A stretch of 64,000 nucleotides of DNA from Scytonema millei VB511283 (GTDB lineage Bacteria > Cyanobacteriota > Cyanobacteriia > Cyanobacteriales > Chroococcidiopsidaceae), in the NCBI RefSeq assembly GCF_000817735.3, contig NZ_JTJC03000005.1:341252-405251 (forward strand). The letters run 5' to 3'. Position numbers and translations under genes: made by a program. Shown here piece after piece: positions 62,155 through 64,000 of this stretch (the stretch's first letter is position 1; each line of letters starts with the position of its first letter). The notes under the pieces were generated by a model. That model saw only the letters and a list, made by a program, of their open reading frames with translations, had not been told where the DNA came from and made no database searches.

Positions 62155-62518
62155 GCTTTGAATACCTTTGCCCTAACTCCAGTAGTGCTTGCTTGCAGGT
62201 AATTCCCCAGCGATCGCCTCCTAAACTACCTGTAGGAACTACCCGAATGACAGGTAGTTTAGGAGGGCAATTGGGTTAGTCGCACAGGCACGGACAACGG
62301 CGCAGATGGCAGTTGGCTACCCGATACTGCGGGTAACATCGCTGTATGTTACGGTCGTACCAATGGGAATGGTTTGTAGCGCCTGCCAAACTTGCAGTTG
62401 AAATGCAGTAGCTTTGACATCATAAGGCAAATCGGGGAGGAGCGAACGACCACTGAGATAATTTGTTAAAGATTCTACCTTTGACGTATTCGTGCATTGG
62501 CTAGTTGTAATAAATGGC
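62155..62518 (-). pseudogene. O6-alkylguanine-DNA alkyltransferase (Ada/Ogt C-terminal type) pseudogene
   Basis: Translating the leftward strand gives a clear Ada/Ogt C-terminal domain in pieces. From about 62470: NYLSGRSLLPDLPYDV, then KATAFQLQVWQALQTIPIGT, TVTYSDVTRSIG, then a stop (TAG, 62317-62319, where Gln or Lys is expected), then PTAICAVVRACATNPIA. After that the frame is lost, and the part expected to hold the catalytic PCHR reads PVIR in another frame (62243-62254), followed by RVVPTGSLGGDRWGI and CKQALLELG. The lost catalytic cysteine, a nonsense codon and a frameshift make it dead. A perfect 17-bp inverted repeat sits on the lesion. It is too broken to appear as an open frame. Confidence 0.85.
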
Positions 62519-62526
62519 GTTAAATC

Positions 62527-63336
62527 TCAACCAAGAGAAACTTCTGGAATCTCGGCTAAATTGGGCAACCAATTTTGACTGCTAGTTGCTGAATCGTCCC
62601 GATCGCGATCGCGCTGGCAACGAGTGGCAAATTGACAATATTCGCAGTTTTTATTTCCTTCTGGGATTTGCGGAAATGGTTCGCCTAGTTCGTAGCATTT
62701 CAACCAATAGGTAAATCTATGTAATAACTGCTGTAATTCTTTAGCTGTTTTTTCGTGTTTAGCTTGACTGTAAGTAAATTTAATTTGTTGTAACGATTTT
62801 GGCGGCGCTACTTCTAGAGAAGATGGGACATACCAATAAGTCATCGAAATCTGTTCTGGCAAGTAATCGCTGGTTTCGGCTAAGACATATAAATATAGTC
62901 TTGTCTGCCAATTCTTTTCGAGCTGAGCTTTTTTTGGTAATTTGGGGTTTGTCTTCCAGTCGAAAATTTGGGCTTGGCGATCGTCTGCGATTAATAAGTC
63001 GTAAATAACCGATAATAAATAATCTTGCACTTGCAGCGTGCGATAATGTTCGCTTTCGCGAAAAAGCTGACGATTTGCATCTAGATTTAAAATTTCTGGT
63101 GCAGCAGTCGCAAAGGCATTTATCCAGTGTTGTAACTGTATGTCTTCCTGCACTAAAGATTCAATTGGTAAGCCCAATTCTCGCTGTTGCATCAGCAAGT
63201 GAAACCGACTTCCCCAAGCTTGTCTTTCTTGTTGCTCCGATGTCGTAGGCGAACCGAATAGATCTAAATAGGTATGTTGAAATTGACGCGGGCAACGTTC
63301 TAGCAAGTTGAGTTGTCCTTGAGATAGACGCATCAT
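62527..63336 (-). CDS. PD-(D/E)XK nuclease family protein with an Fe-S-type cysteine cluster
   Basis: A 269-residue RecB-like nuclease. The catalytic region includes VIYDLLIADDRQAQIFDWKTN, giving Asp and the Asp-x-Lys pair of PD-(D/E)XK enzymes. Four cysteines fit the iron-sulfur pattern of AddB/Cas4 relatives: one near the N-terminus (LLERCPRQFQHTYLD) and Cys-x2-Cys-x5-Cys near the C-terminus (NCEYCQFATRCQ). The ATG at 63336 is preferred to a TTG that abuts the upstream stop codon. It is preceded by a DUF6335 gene on the same strand, and the alkyltransferase remnant lies immediately downstream. No cas genes are present, so a CRISPR role is not supported; DNA repair is likely. Confidence 0.85.
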   Translation of the reverse strand: MMRLSQGQLNLLERCPRQFQHTYLDLFGSPTTSEQQERQAWGSRFHLLMQQRELGLPIESLVQEDIQLQHWINAFATAAPEILNLDANRQLFRESEHYRTLQVQDYLLSVIYDLLIADDRQAQIFDWKTNPKLPKKAQLEKNWQTRLYLYVLAETSDYLPEQISMTYWYVPSSLEVAPPKSLQQIKFTYSQAKHEKTAKELQQLLHRFTYWLKCYELGEPFPQIPEGNKNCEYCQFATRCQRDRDRDDSATSSQNWLPNLAEIPEVSLG

Positions 63337-63364
63337 AGTGCGATCGCTGGCGATTCGATTCAAA

Positions 63365-63796
63365 TTATTCTCCGTGTTCCCGATAATCTTCTGACGATTC
63401 AGGGTTGAGTTCCCAGCGTTCGAGATCGCGTCGCTGCAAATTTTTCCAGGTTTCTACTGGTTGTCCGTCTATTGAGGTAATCCCCATTGAATGCAACAGA
63501 TTCTCAGTCACGCTTTGATCGGGGGTGGGATTGTCTCCCCCAACTGCTTCTTCGCCGACAACCTCTGCTTGATACCAATCATCGTCAAGATCGCCGCCCG
63601 TCACATCTTCAGCATAGATCGATGGATTTTTCAATCGCTTGAGAATAGTGCCGATTTCAGCGTCGCGATCGCTCAATTCCTCAAAAACGATATCGATATT
63701 GTCCGTACCAATGAGATCTGCTAATAACAACTCTTCATTTTCAACTGATGGCTTTGATGAAGGGTTGACTGCATCAGAAGGATTTGCACCTGCCAT
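63365..63796 (-). CDS. DUF6335 family protein
   Basis: A 143-residue acidic protein of the cyanobacterial DUF6335 family, recognised by the C-terminal half: VTGGDLDDDWYQAEVVGEEAVGGDNPTPDQSV, then LERWELNPESSEDYREH. The N-terminal half is disordered (NPSDAVNPSSKPSVENEELLL). Function is unknown. GGAGCGAG lies 8-15 bases before the ATG. It is followed by the PD-(D/E)XK nuclease gene after 28 bases, so the two are probably one transcript. Confidence 0.8.
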   Translation of the reverse strand: MAGANPSDAVNPSSKPSVENEELLLADLIGTDNIDIVFEELSDRDAEIGTILKRLKNPSIYAEDVTGGDLDDDWYQAEVVGEEAVGGDNPTPDQSVTENLLHSMGITSIDGQPVETWKNLQRRDLERWELNPESSEDYREHGE

Positions 63797-63904
63797 AAGA
63801 CTCGCTCCTTGCAGCCTAGATAAGAGATGGTTCTCTGTCTATTGATACCTACAATTCTAACCCTAACTATGTCAGCTCTAAGTAATTTGTAATACTTAGC
63901 GTTA

Positions 63905-64000
63905 GAGGGTGTTTGAAAAGTGGGTTGGGTAGTAAAAAAGCTCACTCGGTGTAAGCTGCGAATAACTAGTACACAGCACCGAGAGAGCGACATGAGTAAA
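63905..64000 (+). mobile_element. Left end of a probable IS5-family insertion sequence (partial)
   Basis: GAGGGTGTTTGAAAAGTGGG at 63905-63924 matches the terminal inverted repeat style of cyanobacterial IS5-type elements. About 85 bases later an ATG at 63992 opens MSK, cut by the window edge, as expected for the transposase start. The intervening DNA (GTAGTAAAAAAGCTCACTCGG) has no other frame. Only the next bases could confirm it, and no right end or target duplication can be seen. Confidence is therefore moderate. Confidence 0.5.

Noticed and set aside
62527..63336. Cas4 nuclease
   Set aside because: The cysteine pattern is similar but there are no CRISPR repeats or cas genes, and the gene pairs with DUF6335.

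Overview
The window looks like a chromosomal segment of a filamentous or baeocytous cyanobacterium (Nostocales / Chroococcidiopsidales type). Reasons: the HIP1 octamer GCGATCGC is scattered throughout; there are cyanobacteria-restricted genes (PsbP-like lipoprotein, Raf1, an allophycocyanin homologue, phytylnaphthoquinone methyltransferase, DUF1802, DUF2605, DUF2973, DUF6335); and the intergenic DNA is full of short tandem heptamers and small GC-rich palindromes typical of these genomes. The genus is an inference. I saw no rRNA, tRNA, CRISPR array or prophage.

Layout. 1-1120: 5' part of aspS and a PsbP-like lipoprotein, both leftward. 1464-7291: a rightward guanidine-utilisation locus, made of a guanidine-I (ykkC) riboswitch with its terminator, a ureohydrolase best read as nickel guanidine hydrolase (GdmH), HypA- and HypB-type nickel chaperones, and a three-gene ABC importer. 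7288-12111: a VOC protein, ExbB/ExbD, a DUF3574 protein and a TonB-dependent receptor. 12180-19122: uppS, a GNAT protein, an unknown gene and pilB-pilT-pilC, leftward except the GNAT gene. 19449-26357: a rightward grpE-dnaK-dnaJ-tusA-like-rsgA-grx-gshB run (protein folding and thiol redox). 26444-31622: recA (leftward), xseA and xseB, with a large pectate-lyase-fold secreted protein gene between xseA and xseB. 31787-34671: glutaminase, cupin, an internally deleted dapF remnant and an HdrB-like CCG-domain protein, all leftward. 35067-42113: acpP, fabF, transketolase, then a DeoR-type regulator divergent from a second, unusual transketolase.

42469-50286: an alpha/beta hydrolase without a nucleophile serine; a leftward operon of double-domain KaiC-like ATPase, response regulator and PAS histidine kinase; then a COG0523 GTPase behind a Zur/Fur-like box, a WD40 protein and DUF1802. 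50775-53429: a Pro-Gly-Ser-Thr repeat secreted protein, a glycine-zipper protein, DUF2973 and DUF2605. 53675-59681: thrS, raf1, menG, DUF445 and an ApcF-like protein lacking the bilin cysteine. 59948-64000: a membrane protein, a glutamine-synthetase-like enzyme, a dead alkyltransferase gene, a PD-(D/E)XK nuclease, DUF6335 and the left end of a probable IS5-type element.

The most coherent system is the guanidine locus: ligand sensing (riboswitch), uptake (ABC importer), Ni-dependent hydrolysis to urea and ammonia (GdmH) and nickel insertion (HypA/HypB). The most unusual single items are the bilin-less ApcF-like protein, the KaiC-like protein with an altered first ATPase site, the alkyltransferase pseudogene carrying a quasi-palindrome lesion at its active site, the perfect inverted repeat at 9536-9558, and repeat DNA that forms several translation-initiation regions and is captured in frame inside rsgA.
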